The notes: generated by a model from the letters alone, not told the origin. Shown: positions 21,368 to 30,282, numbered from the stretch's first letter. The stretch: 64,000 bases of DNA from Sediminibacillus terrae (GCF_009602435.1 NZ_VZDQ01000024.1:124001-188000); one strand, 5' to 3'. Numbers and translations are program-made.

Positions 21368-22006
21368 TCAACCGCCTGTAGCAGGCAAGCCATCACCAAG
21401 ACCCAGTCCCGCCAACAAGAAAGCGACCTGTCGTTCTGTGTACGAAGCGATCGTAAACTCTTTCTGCAGCATCCAACGGCGGAAGCCCCACATTTGACCC
21501 TGAATGAAAATATTGTTGGCAATCAAGGATACATCTCTTTGTTTGAGCCGGTTTGGGGAACTGTCCTGCAAAAGCTGCTCCAGCATGGCGACCATTGCTT
21601 TTTCCTTTTGCATCACATATTCCTGCGCTTCTTTCGAAAGCGATTTCATTTCCTGGTACATGATGACCACTTCATCCTGCATCTCATCCATCAGTAAATA
21701 ATAAGCGCGGACTGCCTGCACCAAATGATCCAAACTGGCACTTTCCCTCAAAAAAGCCGCTTCCATTCGCGCTTTTACCTTTTCGTATATCGAATCGCAA
21801 ACCAAAAAAAGTACATCTTCCTTGGTACGGATATATTCATAAAGCGTTCCGATACTGAACCCAGAGGCTTTAGCAATCTCCCTGGTCGTGGTCCGATGGA
21901 ATCCCTTTTCTTTAAACAAGCTGACCGCGCCCTTGATCATTTGATTACGCCGCCGCTCGATCAGTTGCTCATCTTTGATTGTTGAAGTGACTTTACTTCC
22001 GTTCAT
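21368..22006 (-). CDS. TetR/AcrR-family regulator, probable local repressor of the acyl-CoA genes
   Basis: The 212-aa protein has an N-terminal TetR helix-turn-helix (about 20-66) with KGFHRTTTREIAKASGFSIGTLYEYI, split here only by length limits of this note. A ligand-binding helical domain follows. Its sequence differs from B. subtilis FadR, so it is a separate regulator. It is 38 bp upstream of icmF. The palindrome-bearing 11-mer CGAACGTTCAA occurs both in its own upstream region (22102-22112) and before the thiolase gene (26751-26761), which suggests autoregulation and control of that operon. An acyl-CoA ligand is inference. GGAGGTGATG precedes the ATG. Confidence 0.85.
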   Translation of the reverse strand: MNGSKVTSTIKDEQLIERRRNQMIKGAVSLFKEKGFHRTTTREIAKASGFSIGTLYEYIRTKEDVLFLVCDSIYEKVKARMEAAFLRESASLDHLVQAVRAYYLLMDEMQDEVVIMYQEMKSLSKEAQEYVMQKEKAMVAMLEQLLQDSSPNRLKQRDVSLIANNIFIQGQMWGFRRWMLQKEFTIASYTERQVAFLLAGLGLGDGLPATGG

Positions 22007-22101
22007 TTTTCATCACCTCCGCTTCGATTTTATGAGCCATGCAAGGCCAGTCGAGAGGATCCATCCGGCGTTCATGTTGGCGACCTTCACCGCCCCACCT
22101 C

Positions 22102-22112
22102 CGAACGTTCAA
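22102..22112. promoter_or_regulatory. Candidate TetR operator upstream of tetR-icmF
   Basis: CGAACGTTCAA contains the palindrome GAACGTTC and lies about 95 bp upstream of the tetR start. The same 11-mer in the opposite orientation stands about 50 bp upstream of the thiolase gene. Sharing an 11-mer between two gaps of about 200 bp is unlikely by chance. Confidence 0.5.
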
Positions 22113-22280
22113 CGCCGAAAAACCGAATTCAAAAACATCGCAAACGCCTGTGTTGTCCTCTCCAACCGTCTTGCTTCCTTATCCCCCAACTACTGAATCG
22201 GTAGCTGGTTCAGGCAAATCATACACCACCAGTTTGCTTTTACTAAGTGAATATGTGCCTGCCAATAATGGCGAGGTGGC

Positions 22281-23423
22281 TTATTCCTTCGTCAGCATCC
22301 GGCCGATCACAAGACGCTGGATTTCATTGGTCCCTTCATAGATTTGTGTGATCTTGGCATCCCGCATATACCGTTCAACTGGATAGTCCTTCGTATATCC
22401 ATAGCCGCCAAAGACCTGGACTGCTTCGGTCGTAATCCGCATCGCCGCATCGCCGGCAAACAATTTCGATATGGCAGATGCTTTGCCGTATGGCTGTCCG
22501 TTCGATTCCAGCCAAGCGGCCTGGTATGTCAGCAAACGGGCGGCTTCTATTTCGGTCGCCATATCTGCCAGCTTGAACGATATTCCCTGGTTTCGGGCAA
22601 TCGGTTTGCCGAATTGCTCCCGCTCTTTCGCATAGCTGACAGAAGCATCCAGGGCTCCTTGTGCAATACCGAGTGCCTGGGCTGCGATTCCGTTGCGTCC
22701 GCCATCCAGTGTCGTCATGGCGATCTTAAACCCTTGCCCTTCTGCGCCGAGCAAGTTTTCTTTGGGAACCCGGCAATTTTCAAAAACCAGCTCAGTGGTC
22801 GGAGAGGAGCGTATCCCCAGCTTCTTCTCTTTTTTTCCGAACGTAAAACCGGCCATGCCTTTTTCGACAATAAAGGCACTGATGCCGCGATGCTTGGCAT
22901 CCCGATCCGTTTTGGCAAAAACGATATACGTATCGGCGACGCCTCCATTGGTGATCCATACCTTGCTGCCGTTCAATACATAGCTGTCCCCATCCAGCCG
23001 GGCGGTCGTCTTCATCGACGCCACATCACTACCGGCGCCAGGTTCGGACAAAGCATACGCGCCAAGTTTCTCCCCTCTTGCCAATTCCGCCAAATAGGTC
23101 TGCTTCTGATTTTCCGAGCCGTACTTGTATAAAGGCCAGCTTGCCAAAGAGATATGGGCCGACAACGTCACACCCGTAGATGCACAGACGCGCGACAGTT
23201 CTTCCACCGCTATGACATAACTGACAAAATCAGCGCCGATTCCGCCGTACTTTTCCGGCCATGGAATTCCCGTCAAACCCAATTCAGCCATTTTGTCGAA
23301 TAACTCCCTGTCAAACCTCTCTTCTTCATCCCGTTCGGCCGCAGACGGTTCCACTTCGTTTTTGGCGAAATCGCGCACCATTTTTCTTAACATTTCCTGT
23401 TCATCGGTTAGTTGAAAATCCAT
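22281..23423 (-). CDS. Acyl-CoA dehydrogenase (second paralogue)
   Basis: This 380-aa FAD enzyme oxidises acyl-CoA to enoyl-CoA at the start of a beta-oxidation round. Domains run N-terminal helical, central beta ([10 protein letters not shown] near 124, WITNGG near 157) and C-terminal helical, with the catalytic base E363 in [10 protein letters not shown]. It is one of two adjacent paralogues with the same layout, which points to tandem duplication with diverged chain-length or branched-chain specificity. A short- or branched-chain substrate is plausible beside icmF but not shown. AAAAGGGGG precedes the ATG. Confidence 0.92.
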   Translation of the reverse strand: MDFQLTDEQEMLRKMVRDFAKNEVEPSAAERDEEERFDRELFDKMAELGLTGIPWPEKYGGIGADFVSYVIAVEELSRVCASTGVTLSAHISLASWPLYKYGSENQKQTYLAELARGEKLGAYALSEPGAGSDVASMKTTARLDGDSYVLNGSKVWITNGGVADTYIVFAKTDRDAKHRGISAFIVEKGMAGFTFGKKEKKLGIRSSPTTELVFENCRVPKENLLGAEGQGFKIAMTTLDGGRNGIAAQALGIAQGALDASVSYAKEREQFGKPIARNQGISFKLADMATEIEAARLLTYQAAWLESNGQPYGKASAISKLFAGDAAMRITTEAVQVFGGYGYTKDYPVERYMRDAKITQIYEGTNEIQRLVIGRMLTKE

Positions 23424-23447
23424 CTATTTATCCCCCTTTTAGACTGG

Positions 23448-24590
23448 TCAATCTTGCAGCAAATGCTTGCCGATCACCATATGTTGAATTTCGCTGGTAC
23501 CTTCATAAATTTCACAAATTTTGGCGTCACGGAAAAGTCGTTCGACCGGGTAGTCTTTCGTGTATCCATAACCGCCAAAAATCTGCACTGCCTCGATCGC
23601 TGCCTTGACAGCGGTCTTGGATGCAAACAGCTTTGCCATGGATGCCTCCTTGCCGCATGGTTTATTTAGGGCACGCAAAGAAGCTGCCTGGTAGGTCAAC
23701 AATTTTGCCGCTTCCACTTCTGTCGCCATATCGGCCAGCTTAAAGGAGACGCCCTGGTGGTCGGCTATCGGTCTGCCGAATTGTTCGCGCTGTTTTGCAT
23801 AAGCAATCGAATGCCTCAACGCAGCCTCTGCGATACCGAGCGACTGAGCAGCGATTCCTATCCTCCCGGCATTCAAATTGGCCATGGCGATCTTAAAACC
23901 ATCTCCTTCGTTGCCCAGCAACTGTTCATTTGTAAGATAGCAATCTTCAAAATGAAGCTGAACCGTACTGGAACCGTGCAAACCCATCTTTTTTTCCGTT
24001 TTTCCAATATGGAGGCCCGGGGTGTCTTTTTCAACGATAAAGGCACTCACCCCTTTATAGCCGCCTTCCTGACTAGTCCTGGCAAAAACGATGAATGTAT
24101 CGGCATAACCACCGTTGGTGATAAACATTTTCGTCCCTTGCAACAGGTAGCCATCTCCTGTCGGCTTGGCCGTCATTTTAAGATTGGAAGCGTCGGACCC
24201 GGCACCCGGCTCCGTCAGCGCAAACGCACCCAAATACTGGCCGCTCGCCAGTTTGGGCAAATATTTTTGCTTCTGTTCTTCGCTGCCGAAATATAAAATC
24301 GGATTGGTCCCGACCGAAGTATGTACCGACAGAATGACACCTACCGTCGCACTGACCTTGGACAGCTCATGCAGGGCAATGATATAGGAAGTGTAATCCA
24401 TTGCACTGCCTCCATATTCTTCGGGGATGGGAATGCCCATAAGTCCCAGCTCCCCCATCCTTCGCACGACTTCAACTGGAAATCGATCTTCCGTTTCCAT
24501 GCGCTGGATCTCCGGTTCGACTTCCTTTTCGGCAAAGTCCCGCACCATTTTGCGCATCATTTGTTGTTCATCGGTAAACGTAAATTCCAT
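23448..24590 (-). CDS. acdA: Acyl-CoA dehydrogenase (AcdA/FadE type)
   Basis: The 380-aa enzyme shows ALTEPGAGSD near 124, FITNGG near 157 and the base E363 in IYEGTSEIQ. Electrons would go to electron transfer flavoprotein and then to FadF, encoded upstream in the same block. In B. subtilis acdA (fadE) lies between fadF and rpoE, so the position is conserved although several genes are inserted here. AAGGTGG precedes the ATG. The next gene is a paralogue 24 bp downstream. Confidence 0.93.
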   Translation of the reverse strand: MEFTFTDEQQMMRKMVRDFAEKEVEPEIQRMETEDRFPVEVVRRMGELGLMGIPIPEEYGGSAMDYTSYIIALHELSKVSATVGVILSVHTSVGTNPILYFGSEEQKQKYLPKLASGQYLGAFALTEPGAGSDASNLKMTAKPTGDGYLLQGTKMFITNGGYADTFIVFARTSQEGGYKGVSAFIVEKDTPGLHIGKTEKKMGLHGSSTVQLHFEDCYLTNEQLLGNEGDGFKIAMANLNAGRIGIAAQSLGIAEAALRHSIAYAKQREQFGRPIADHQGVSFKLADMATEVEAAKLLTYQAASLRALNKPCGKEASMAKLFASKTAVKAAIEAVQIFGGYGYTKDYPVERLFRDAKICEIYEGTSEIQHMVIGKHLLQD

Positions 24591-24616
24591 TCAGCCCGCC
24601 ACCTTTCTCCTTTTGC

Positions 24617-25471
24617 TTATTCCTGATAAGTGTAAAAACCTCGACCGGCTTTTTTTCCGATCCACCCGGCCTTTACATATTTACGCAGCAACGGGCAGGG
24701 ACGGTATTTGCTGTCCCCGAATCCTTCGTGCAACACTTCCATGATGTAGAGGCACGTATCGAGACCAATGAAGTCTGCCAGCTGGAGTGGTCCCATCGGA
24801 TGATTCATCCCCAACTTCATTACCGTGTCGATATCTTCCGGCGAGGAAACCCCTTCGTATACTGCATAAACCGCTTCATTGATCATCGGCATCAGGATGC
24901 GATTGGCGGCAAAGCCTGGATAATCGTTCACCTCCACAGTCTTCTTTTCCAACTGGACCGCCAGTTGTTTGACTGTCTGATACGTTTCTTCGCTTGTCTG
25001 CAGGCCGCGAATCAGTTCGACCAGCTTCATGACCGGGACCGGATTCATGAAGTGCATGCCGATCACCTGCTCGGGCCGACTTGTAACAGCGGCGATTTCT
25101 GTAATGGGCAGCGATGAGGTATTGGTTGCCAACAAGACGTGTGCTGGCGCAAGTTCATCCAGTTCTCGGAATATTTTTGTTTTGATTTCCATGTTTTCCA
25201 CGGCGGCTTCTATCACCAAATCACAAGACTGAACATCCTGGAACGTGGAGCTAGGAGTCAGCCGGTTGATTGCCGCCTGCCTTGCTTCCCCGGTCAATTT
25301 TCCTTTTTCCATGGCCCGCTGCAGCCGCTTTTCGATTCCAGTGATTCCTTTTTGCAATGACGCTTCCGAAACGTCATGGAGCAATACCTCTAGTCCAGCT
25401 GTTGCACATACCTGGGCTATTCCAGCTCCCATTTGACCTGCTCCTACCACCATTACTTTATTTATTTGCAT
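24617..25471 (-). CDS. 3-hydroxybutyryl-CoA dehydrogenase
   Basis: It oxidises L-3-hydroxyacyl-CoA to 3-ketoacyl-CoA with NAD(P). The 284-aa single-function enzyme has the Rossmann motif GAGQMG (10-15), the catalytic histidine in HFMNPVPVMKLVE, and the C-terminal dimer domain with NRILMPMINEA. The likely start is ATG at 25471, eight bases after GGGGAG; ATG at 25477 is too near that site. An in-frame extension to 25582 would overlap the thiolase gene and is rejected. It lies between thiolase and acdA in one apparent transcription unit. Confidence 0.94.
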   Translation of the reverse strand: MQINKVMVVGAGQMGAGIAQVCATAGLEVLLHDVSEASLQKGITGIEKRLQRAMEKGKLTGEARQAAINRLTPSSTFQDVQSCDLVIEAAVENMEIKTKIFRELDELAPAHVLLATNTSSLPITEIAAVTSRPEQVIGMHFMNPVPVMKLVELIRGLQTSEETYQTVKQLAVQLEKKTVEVNDYPGFAANRILMPMINEAVYAVYEGVSSPEDIDTVMKLGMNHPMGPLQLADFIGLDTCLYIMEVLHEGFGDSKYRPCPLLRKYVKAGWIGKKAGRGFYTYQE

Positions 25472-25523
25472 GGCCATTTCTCCCCTCAAGCATAATATCT
25501 TTTTGTGATAACAACGTATTTTC

Positions 25524-26705
25524 TTAACGCACTTCCAGCAGAACGGCGTCTCCCTGTCCGCCTCCGCTGCAGATCGCGGCAATTCCGAGACCGCCTCCTT
25601 GTCGTTTTAATGCGTGGATAAGCGTCAAAATGATGCGGGCACCGCTCGCTCCGATTGGATGCCCCAATGCAACCGCACCGCCATTAATGTTCACCTTTTC
25701 CAAGTCCAGATTGGCAATTGCACTGCTGGCCAGTGATACGGCGGCAAACGCCTCATTCACCTCGAACAAATCGATATCCTCCAAAGACTTTCCTGTTTTT
25801 TGCAATAAAGCGTTGATCACCAAGCCGGGAGTCTGTGGGAAGTTTTCCGCCTCGACAGCTACTTCTTCATGGCCAAGCACATATGCGATCGGTTCCAAAC
25901 CTTCCGTTGCCGCCCGTTGTTCCGACATCAGCAGCATTGCACATGCCCCGTCATTGACTCCCGGAGCATTTCCCGCCGTGATGGTTCCATCCTTATCAAA
26001 AGCGGGACGCAAGGAAGCGAGCGTTTCCAATGTGGTCCCTTTTCTCGGTGCCTCGTCTTGCTCTACCACAACCGGCTCCCCTTTTCGCCGCGGCACCTCG
26101 ACAGGAACGATTTCTTCCGCCAAGATTCCTTCATCGATTGCTTTGACTGCCCGTTGCTGGCTGCGCAGCGCCCACGCGTCTTGTTCCTCCCTGGTAATCC
26201 CCAGCTCCGCTGCTGTTTTGTTTCCATAACTTCCCATGTGCACTCCGGCAAATGAACAAGTCAATCCGTCATGGATCATCATATCCTTCACCTGTTGATC
26301 ACCCATACGGTAACCGTTTCTGGCGTTTGGCAAAAAGTACGGAGCATTGCTCATGCTCTCCATCCCGCCCGCGATGATGACCTCTTCCTCGCCAAGACGG
26401 ATCAATTGGTCGGCAAGTGTCACACTGCGCATGCCCGAGGCACATACCTTATTGACGGTTTCTGTCTTGACTGCCCAGGGAATGCCTGCTTCCCTGGCAG
26501 CTTGCCGAGACGGGAGTTGTCCCTGCCCTCCCTGCAAGACTGTACCCATGATCACTTCATCCACCATTTCAGGCTCAATGTTGCTTTGTTGAAGGGCACC
26601 CGCAATCGCCCTGCCTCCTAATTGCGCTGCACTCAGTGTACTCAATGCCCCTCCCAGTTTGCCAAAAGGCGTTCTTGCTCCTGCCACAATCACCGAATTT
26701 GTCAC
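25524..26705 (-). CDS. Acetyl-CoA acetyltransferase (thiolase)
   Basis: The 393-aa thiolase cleaves acetoacetyl-CoA or longer 3-ketoacyl-CoA, or runs in the reverse condensation direction. The nucleophile C88 in NKVCASGM, H349 in GHPIGASG and C379 in CSGGGQGD are all present. The start is GTG at 26705 behind GGGGAGG. It is the first gene after the fadF terminator. Its upstream region carries a TetR-operator candidate and a cre-like site, so it probably begins a transcription unit of thiolase, hydroxyacyl-CoA dehydrogenase and two acyl-CoA dehydrogenases. Confidence 0.94.
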   Translation of the reverse strand: MTNSVIVAGARTPFGKLGGALSTLSAAQLGGRAIAGALQQSNIEPEMVDEVIMGTVLQGGQGQLPSRQAAREAGIPWAVKTETVNKVCASGMRSVTLADQLIRLGEEEVIIAGGMESMSNAPYFLPNARNGYRMGDQQVKDMMIHDGLTCSFAGVHMGSYGNKTAAELGITREEQDAWALRSQQRAVKAIDEGILAEEIVPVEVPRRKGEPVVVEQDEAPRKGTTLETLASLRPAFDKDGTITAGNAPGVNDGACAMLLMSEQRAATEGLEPIAYVLGHEEVAVEAENFPQTPGLVINALLQKTGKSLEDIDLFEVNEAFAAVSLASSAIANLDLEKVNINGGAVALGHPIGASGARIILTLIHALKRQGGGLGIAAICSGGGQGDAVLLEVR

Positions 26706-26725
26706 GTTTATTCCTCCCCATCATT

Positions 26726-26739
26726 TGATAACGCTTACA
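26726..26739. promoter_or_regulatory. Candidate catabolite-responsive element (cre) upstream of the thiolase gene
   Basis: TGATAACGCTTACA matches the CcpA consensus TGWAANCGNTNWCA except at position 4. It lies between the putative TetR operator and the GTG start, a place where CcpA binding would repress the unit when sugars are present. Confidence 0.5.
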
Positions 26740-26750
26740 TTTTGTCCCGA

Positions 26751-26761
26751 TTGAACGTTCG
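26751..26761. promoter_or_regulatory. Candidate TetR operator upstream of the thiolase operon
   Basis: TTGAACGTTCG is the reverse complement of the 11-mer at 22102-22112. Here it sits in a longer imperfect palindrome, TGAACGTTCGCTCA. It is 46 bp upstream of the thiolase start codon. Confidence 0.5.
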
Positions 26762-26782
26762 CTCAGATCCGCAGCAAAAGGC

Positions 26783-26815
26783 AAGGAACTGTTCTTTCTG
26801 ACCAGTTCCTTTCCC
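26783..26815 (-). terminator. Terminator-like hairpin after fadF
   Basis: GGAACTG and CAGTTCC enclose an 11-nt loop, followed by TTGCCTTTTG on the minus strand, about 60 bp past the fadF stop. The T-run is weak, so some read-through into the thiolase unit is possible. Confidence 0.5.
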
Positions 26816-26875
26816 CTATTACTTTAACGAAGTCCTTTTTCATTCGAACTTATATATAGTAATACATTTCGTTGT

Positions 26876-29017
26876 TTATGCGGTTTTTTCCTCTTTCTTT
26901 TCAAAGACCGATAACGCCAGGATTTCTGCTACATCCATCGTGCTGATATCTTCATCCACTTCTTTTGCTTTCGTGCCGTCGCTCAACATGGTCAAACAGA
27001 ATGGACAAGCACTCGAAATCATAGTTGGATTGACCTTCAACGCCTGTTCTGTCCGGGCCACGTTTATCCGGTTTCCCGTTTTATCTTCTGTCCACATCAA
27101 GCCACCTCCGGCTCCACAGCACATTCCATTTTCCCTGTTCCTATCCATTTCCACCAGACTTATGCCGGGAATCTTTTTCAGTATTTCCCGCGGTGGATCA
27201 TAAACGCCATTGTACCGTCCTAAATAACAGGAATCATGATAGGTCAGCGTTTCATTGATTTCCCTGCTCGGTTTCAAGCGCCCCTCGGTAACCAGGTCGT
27301 ATAACAATTGCGTATGGTGGTACACTTCCGCTTCAAACCCAAAATCGGGATATTCATTCTTAAAGATGTTGTAGGCGTGCGGATCGATGGTTACAATCTT
27401 TTGTACATTGTGCTTTTGGAATTCTTTTATGTTTTTCTCGGCAAGCTCCTGGAAAAGAAACTCGTTCCCGATCCTGCGGGCTGTGTCACCGGAGTTTGCT
27501 TCTTTGTTGCCCAGAATGGCAAATTTGACGCCGGCTTCGTTCATCAGTTTGGCGAAGGCAACGGCGATTTTTTGGCTGCGATTATCATAAGAGCCCATCG
27601 AGCTGACCCAAAAGAGATATTCAAATTCCTCACCGGCTTTTTTCAATTCTTTCACCGTCGGAATCGACACATCTTCATCAAGGCCACGCCAGTTCTCTCG
27701 TTCTTTTTTCGATAACCCCCACGGGTTCCCCTGCCGTTCGATATTCATCATCGCCCGCTGAGCATCCTGATCCATTCTTCCTTCGGTCAAAACGAGGTAG
27801 CGGCGCAAATCGATGATTTTATCGACGTGTTCATTCATGACCGGGCACTGGTCCTCGCAATTCCTGCATGTGGTACAGGCCCAAAGTTCTTCTTCCGTAA
27901 TCACATCACCGATCAAGCTGGTGTTGTTCACTGACTCCAAACCTGCAGCGACTTCATCCTTTGCGGCCCCTGCATTTCTTGCCATTTGGGCCAGCTGGTT
28001 TCCTTCTGTATTGGAAAAAGCATAGCTGGGAACCCACGGCGATTGACCAGTGACAGCTGCGCCCTTTTCGGTCAGATGATCCCGGAGTTTGATGATCAAA
28101 TCCATCGGTGACAACATCTTCCCTGTCCCTGTTGCCGGGCAGACATTGGTACAGCGTCCACATTCCACACAGGCATATAAATCGATCAGCTGCAGCTGGT
28201 TGAAGTCTTCAATCTTGCTGACTCCGAAGGAAACCTCTTCTTCATCCATCTCATCGTCCACTTCAAAGTCCAATTTTTTCAATTTACCTGGAGGGGTCTG
28301 CCTGCTTAAAAAAACGTTGGCAGGAGCCGCCAGGAGATGCGCGTGTTTCGACTGTGGCACATAGACGAGAAAGCTGAGCAAGGCCACCAGGTGAATCCAC
28401 CAGGCAACAAAGAACACAACAGCGGCAGCAGTCGGAGAAATCCACGAGAAAGCGCTTGCAATTAGAGATGCAACAGGCTCTGTCCATGCCGTTTCATGTC
28501 CATGCCAAACCATCCCCATTCCATTTCCGAGTAAGACGGACAGCATGAGTGTACCGATAAACAATAGCACGAGTCCAGCTTTGAATCCCCGCTTCAACCG
28601 TACGAGTTTCTCAATGTAACGTCTATAAAACGCCCAGACCACCGCAACGAGAATCATCAAGGTTACCAGCTCTTGAAAAAAAGTAAACCCGGGGTAAAGC
28701 TGCCCTAAAGGCAAGTGTGCCCCTGGTGACAAACCTTTGACAATGAAATCGATCGCCCCGAATTGAACAAGCAGGAAGCCATAAAACATCATCACATGGA
28801 TGGCACCCGACTTTTTATCCTTCAATAACTTTTTCTGACCAAATACGTTGACCCAGACACGGTTCAACCGCTTTTTGATTTCCCCGTCGAATTCAAACTT
28901 CTTCCCCATTTGGATATAAGCAATCCTCGTTCTGACTACCCGAACGAATAAGTATAGGCCGTAACCTGTCACAGCTAAAAATAATAACCAATTAACCAGC
29001 AATAGTCCGTCCATCAT
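26876..29017 (-). CDS. fadF: Membrane iron-sulfur oxidoreductase FadF
   Basis: FadF is thought to take electrons from acyl-CoA dehydrogenase via ETF into the membrane quinone pool. About six membrane segments fill the first 230 residues. Two 4Fe-4S motifs follow, CVECGRCTNVCP (from residue 287 in the longest reading) and CTTCRNCEDQCP near 390. Cysteine-rich CCG domains with DSCYLGRYNG and GMCCGAGGG end the protein. The start is uncertain between ATG at 29029, 29017 and 29014; the last two have GGGGGG upstream. The FadR-type operator at 29139-29156 overlaps its promoter. Confidence 0.94.
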   Translation of the reverse strand: MMDGLLLVNWLLFLAVTGYGLYLFVRVVRTRIAYIQMGKKFEFDGEIKKRLNRVWVNVFGQKKLLKDKKSGAIHVMMFYGFLLVQFGAIDFIVKGLSPGAHLPLGQLYPGFTFFQELVTLMILVAVVWAFYRRYIEKLVRLKRGFKAGLVLLFIGTLMLSVLLGNGMGMVWHGHETAWTEPVASLIASAFSWISPTAAAVVFFVAWWIHLVALLSFLVYVPQSKHAHLLAAPANVFLSRQTPPGKLKKLDFEVDDEMDEEEVSFGVSKIEDFNQLQLIDLYACVECGRCTNVCPATGTGKMLSPMDLIIKLRDHLTEKGAAVTGQSPWVPSYAFSNTEGNQLAQMARNAGAAKDEVAAGLESVNNTSLIGDVITEEELWACTTCRNCEDQCPVMNEHVDKIIDLRRYLVLTEGRMDQDAQRAMMNIERQGNPWGLSKKERENWRGLDEDVSIPTVKELKKAGEEFEYLFWVSSMGSYDNRSQKIAVAFAKLMNEAGVKFAILGNKEANSGDTARRIGNEFLFQELAEKNIKEFQKHNVQKIVTIDPHAYNIFKNEYPDFGFEAEVYHHTQLLYDLVTEGRLKPSREINETLTYHDSCYLGRYNGVYDPPREILKKIPGISLVEMDRNRENGMCCGAGGGLMWTEDKTGNRINVARTEQALKVNPTMISSACPFCLTMLSDGTKAKEVDEDISTMDVAEILALSVFEKKEEKTA

Positions 29018-29129
29018 CCATCCCCCCATCTTGTGATAATGATCTGTTGTTGTGAAAATTATTACGGAACAGCCCGATTCGTTTTATCAGAATCGTTTCC
29101 TCCCCTTTGTATAATGCTTATACCCCTAC

Positions 29130-29157
29130 TTTATATTATGAATGAACATTCAGTCAA
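29130..29157 (-). promoter_or_regulatory. fadF promoter with overlapping FadR-type operator
   Basis: On the minus strand TTGACT (29152-29157) and TATAAA (29130-29135) are 16 bp apart. The inverted repeat TGAATGAACATTCAGTCA (29139-29156) covers the -35 and spacer. It fits the bacillar FadR consensus TGAATGAnTAnTCATTCA closely, with one clear half-site mismatch. FadR released by long-chain acyl-CoA would therefore derepress fadF. No fadR gene is in the window. Confidence 0.72.
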
Positions 29158-29260
29158 CCTGAATTTGCGAATTTTTCCACATTTATAGATAGAGTTAATG
29201 CGAAAATGCATACTTCAGCAAGCCAGTTGAAAACTAGTAGGAAAAGAAGGGGGCAAAAAT

Positions 29261-29440
29261 ATGAAAGAGGTTATCCTATCCCTGTTCACCGGATTGGTCG
29301 TCGGTTTTATTTTTGCATGGGGAAAGCTTCCTATTCCCGCTCCGCCTGCTCTTGCAGGTGTAATAGGAATAGTCGGCATCTACTTGGGCTTTAAATTATT
29401 TCAGCTTGCGGAACCGTTAATACACAGACTGTTTTCTTAG
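29261..29440 (+). CDS. XapX-domain small membrane protein
   Basis: This 59-aa protein has two hydrophobic segments joined by a KLPIPAPPALAGV stretch, the signature of the XapX (DUF1427) family, whose function is unknown. A good ribosome site (GAAGGGGG, 8 nt spacing) precedes the ATG. It is transcribed divergently from fadF. It is too short to be found by a simple length cut-off, and a longer frame in another register across it (29206-29394) is not the gene. Confidence 0.85.
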   Translation: MKEVILSLFTGLVVGFIFAWGKLPIPAPPALAGVIGIVGIYLGFKLFQLAEPLIHRLFS

Positions 29441-29809
29441 CACAGTGGCTACTCAAAGATGTTGGACCTTTTTATGGATAAGAGGGAATGGAGAGCTACT
29501 GATATGGATTCACTAGAAGAGATGAGCGGGCTGCAACGATTGCGAACCGTTCTTCGCGACGGCCAGTTGCTGCAGTTCCGGGTCGAATGGAGGATTTGAT
29601 TCGATGAAGGCCTGTTTTTGCTTTTCTGATGATTCATTCGATTTTGGCCGCTCGTATGACAGGCGGTTTTTCTTCTGATCCTCCTCCCCATCGACTGATG
29701 AAGTTCATTTTCTGATTTTCTTATGCCCCATTTGCTTTTCATTGCTCGTACGAAGTTGCTTTTCCGAATCTATCGAGTCCCATTCGGCGTTCACCATTCT
29801 GTATACATC
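29441..29809. other. Gene-free stretch after the XapX gene
   Basis: A 97-codon minus-strand frame (29449-29742) and a 46-codon plus-strand frame (from 29459) lack ribosome sites and known motifs. Nothing convincing is seen; decayed coding sequence is possible. Confidence 0.35.
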
Positions 29810-29843
29810 AAAAAGAGAGGAAGAAACGTATTTCTTCCTCTCC
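29810..29843 (-). terminator. Terminator after the KGG-repeat stress protein gene
   Basis: GAGAGGAAGAAA (29815-29826) and TTTCTTCCTCTC (29831-29842) pair perfectly over 12 bp with a 4-nt loop, followed by TTTTTGATG on the minus strand. Confidence 0.85.
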
Positions 29844-29874
29844 TTTACGCGAAAACTAAATCCTTAACCGCCTA

Positions 29875-30282
29875 TTAAGAATTATTGTTATTGTTTTTTC
29901 GCTGTTGGCCGCGACGTTCGCCGCCCTTTTGACCAATTTCTTCATAGAATTCTTCGTCATGGTTTCTGGAAGTAGCGTTACCGCCTTTTTGGCCAATCTC
30001 TTCATAGAATTCTTCGTCGTGATTCTGAGAAGTAGTTTCGCCGCCTTTTTGGCCTATTTCTTCATAGAATTCACGATCATGTGTCTTGGAAGTGGTTTCG
30101 CCACCTTTTTGACCGATCTCTTCATAGAATTCTTGGTCATGGTTTTGCGAAGTGGTTTCGCCGCCTTTTTGACCGATTTCTTCATAGAATTCACGATCAT
30201 GATTTTGGGAAGTGGTTTGTCCGCCTTTTTTACCTGCTTCCTCTACTGACATCTTTCTATTGTTGTTATCATTCTTAGCCAT
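29875..30282 (-). CDS. KGG-repeat general stress protein (GsiB-like)
   Basis: The 135-aa product is made almost wholly of 20-residue repeats of the form KGGETTSQNHDxEFYEEIGQ, five to six copies, framed by Asn-rich ends. It has no hydrophobic segment. This is the KGG repeat of B. subtilis GsiB, a hydrophilic LEA-like protein made under general stress. ATG at 30282 has AAAGGAG nine bases upstream; GTG at 30348 lacks spacing to its own site. I could not find a clear sigma-B promoter. Copy number of the repeats may vary between strains. Confidence 0.85.
   Translation of the reverse strand: MAKNDNNNRKMSVEEAGKKGGQTTSQNHDREFYEEIGQKGGETTSQNHDQEFYEEIGQKGGETTSKTHDREFYEEIGQKGGETTSQNHDEEFYEEIGQKGGNATSRNHDEEFYEEIGQKGGERRGQQRKNNNNNS

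Noticed and set aside
29206-29394. 62-codon plus-strand frame
   Set aside because: It overlaps the XapX gene in another register and lacks that gene's ribosome site and family match.
29449-29742. 97-codon minus-strand frame rich in Ser, Arg and Asn
   Set aside because: No ribosome site, no motif, and composition unlike neighbouring genes.
29905-30249. Regularly spaced repeats that might be taken for a CRISPR array
   Set aside because: They are 60-bp in-frame units coding for the KGG protein repeats, with no variable spacers.
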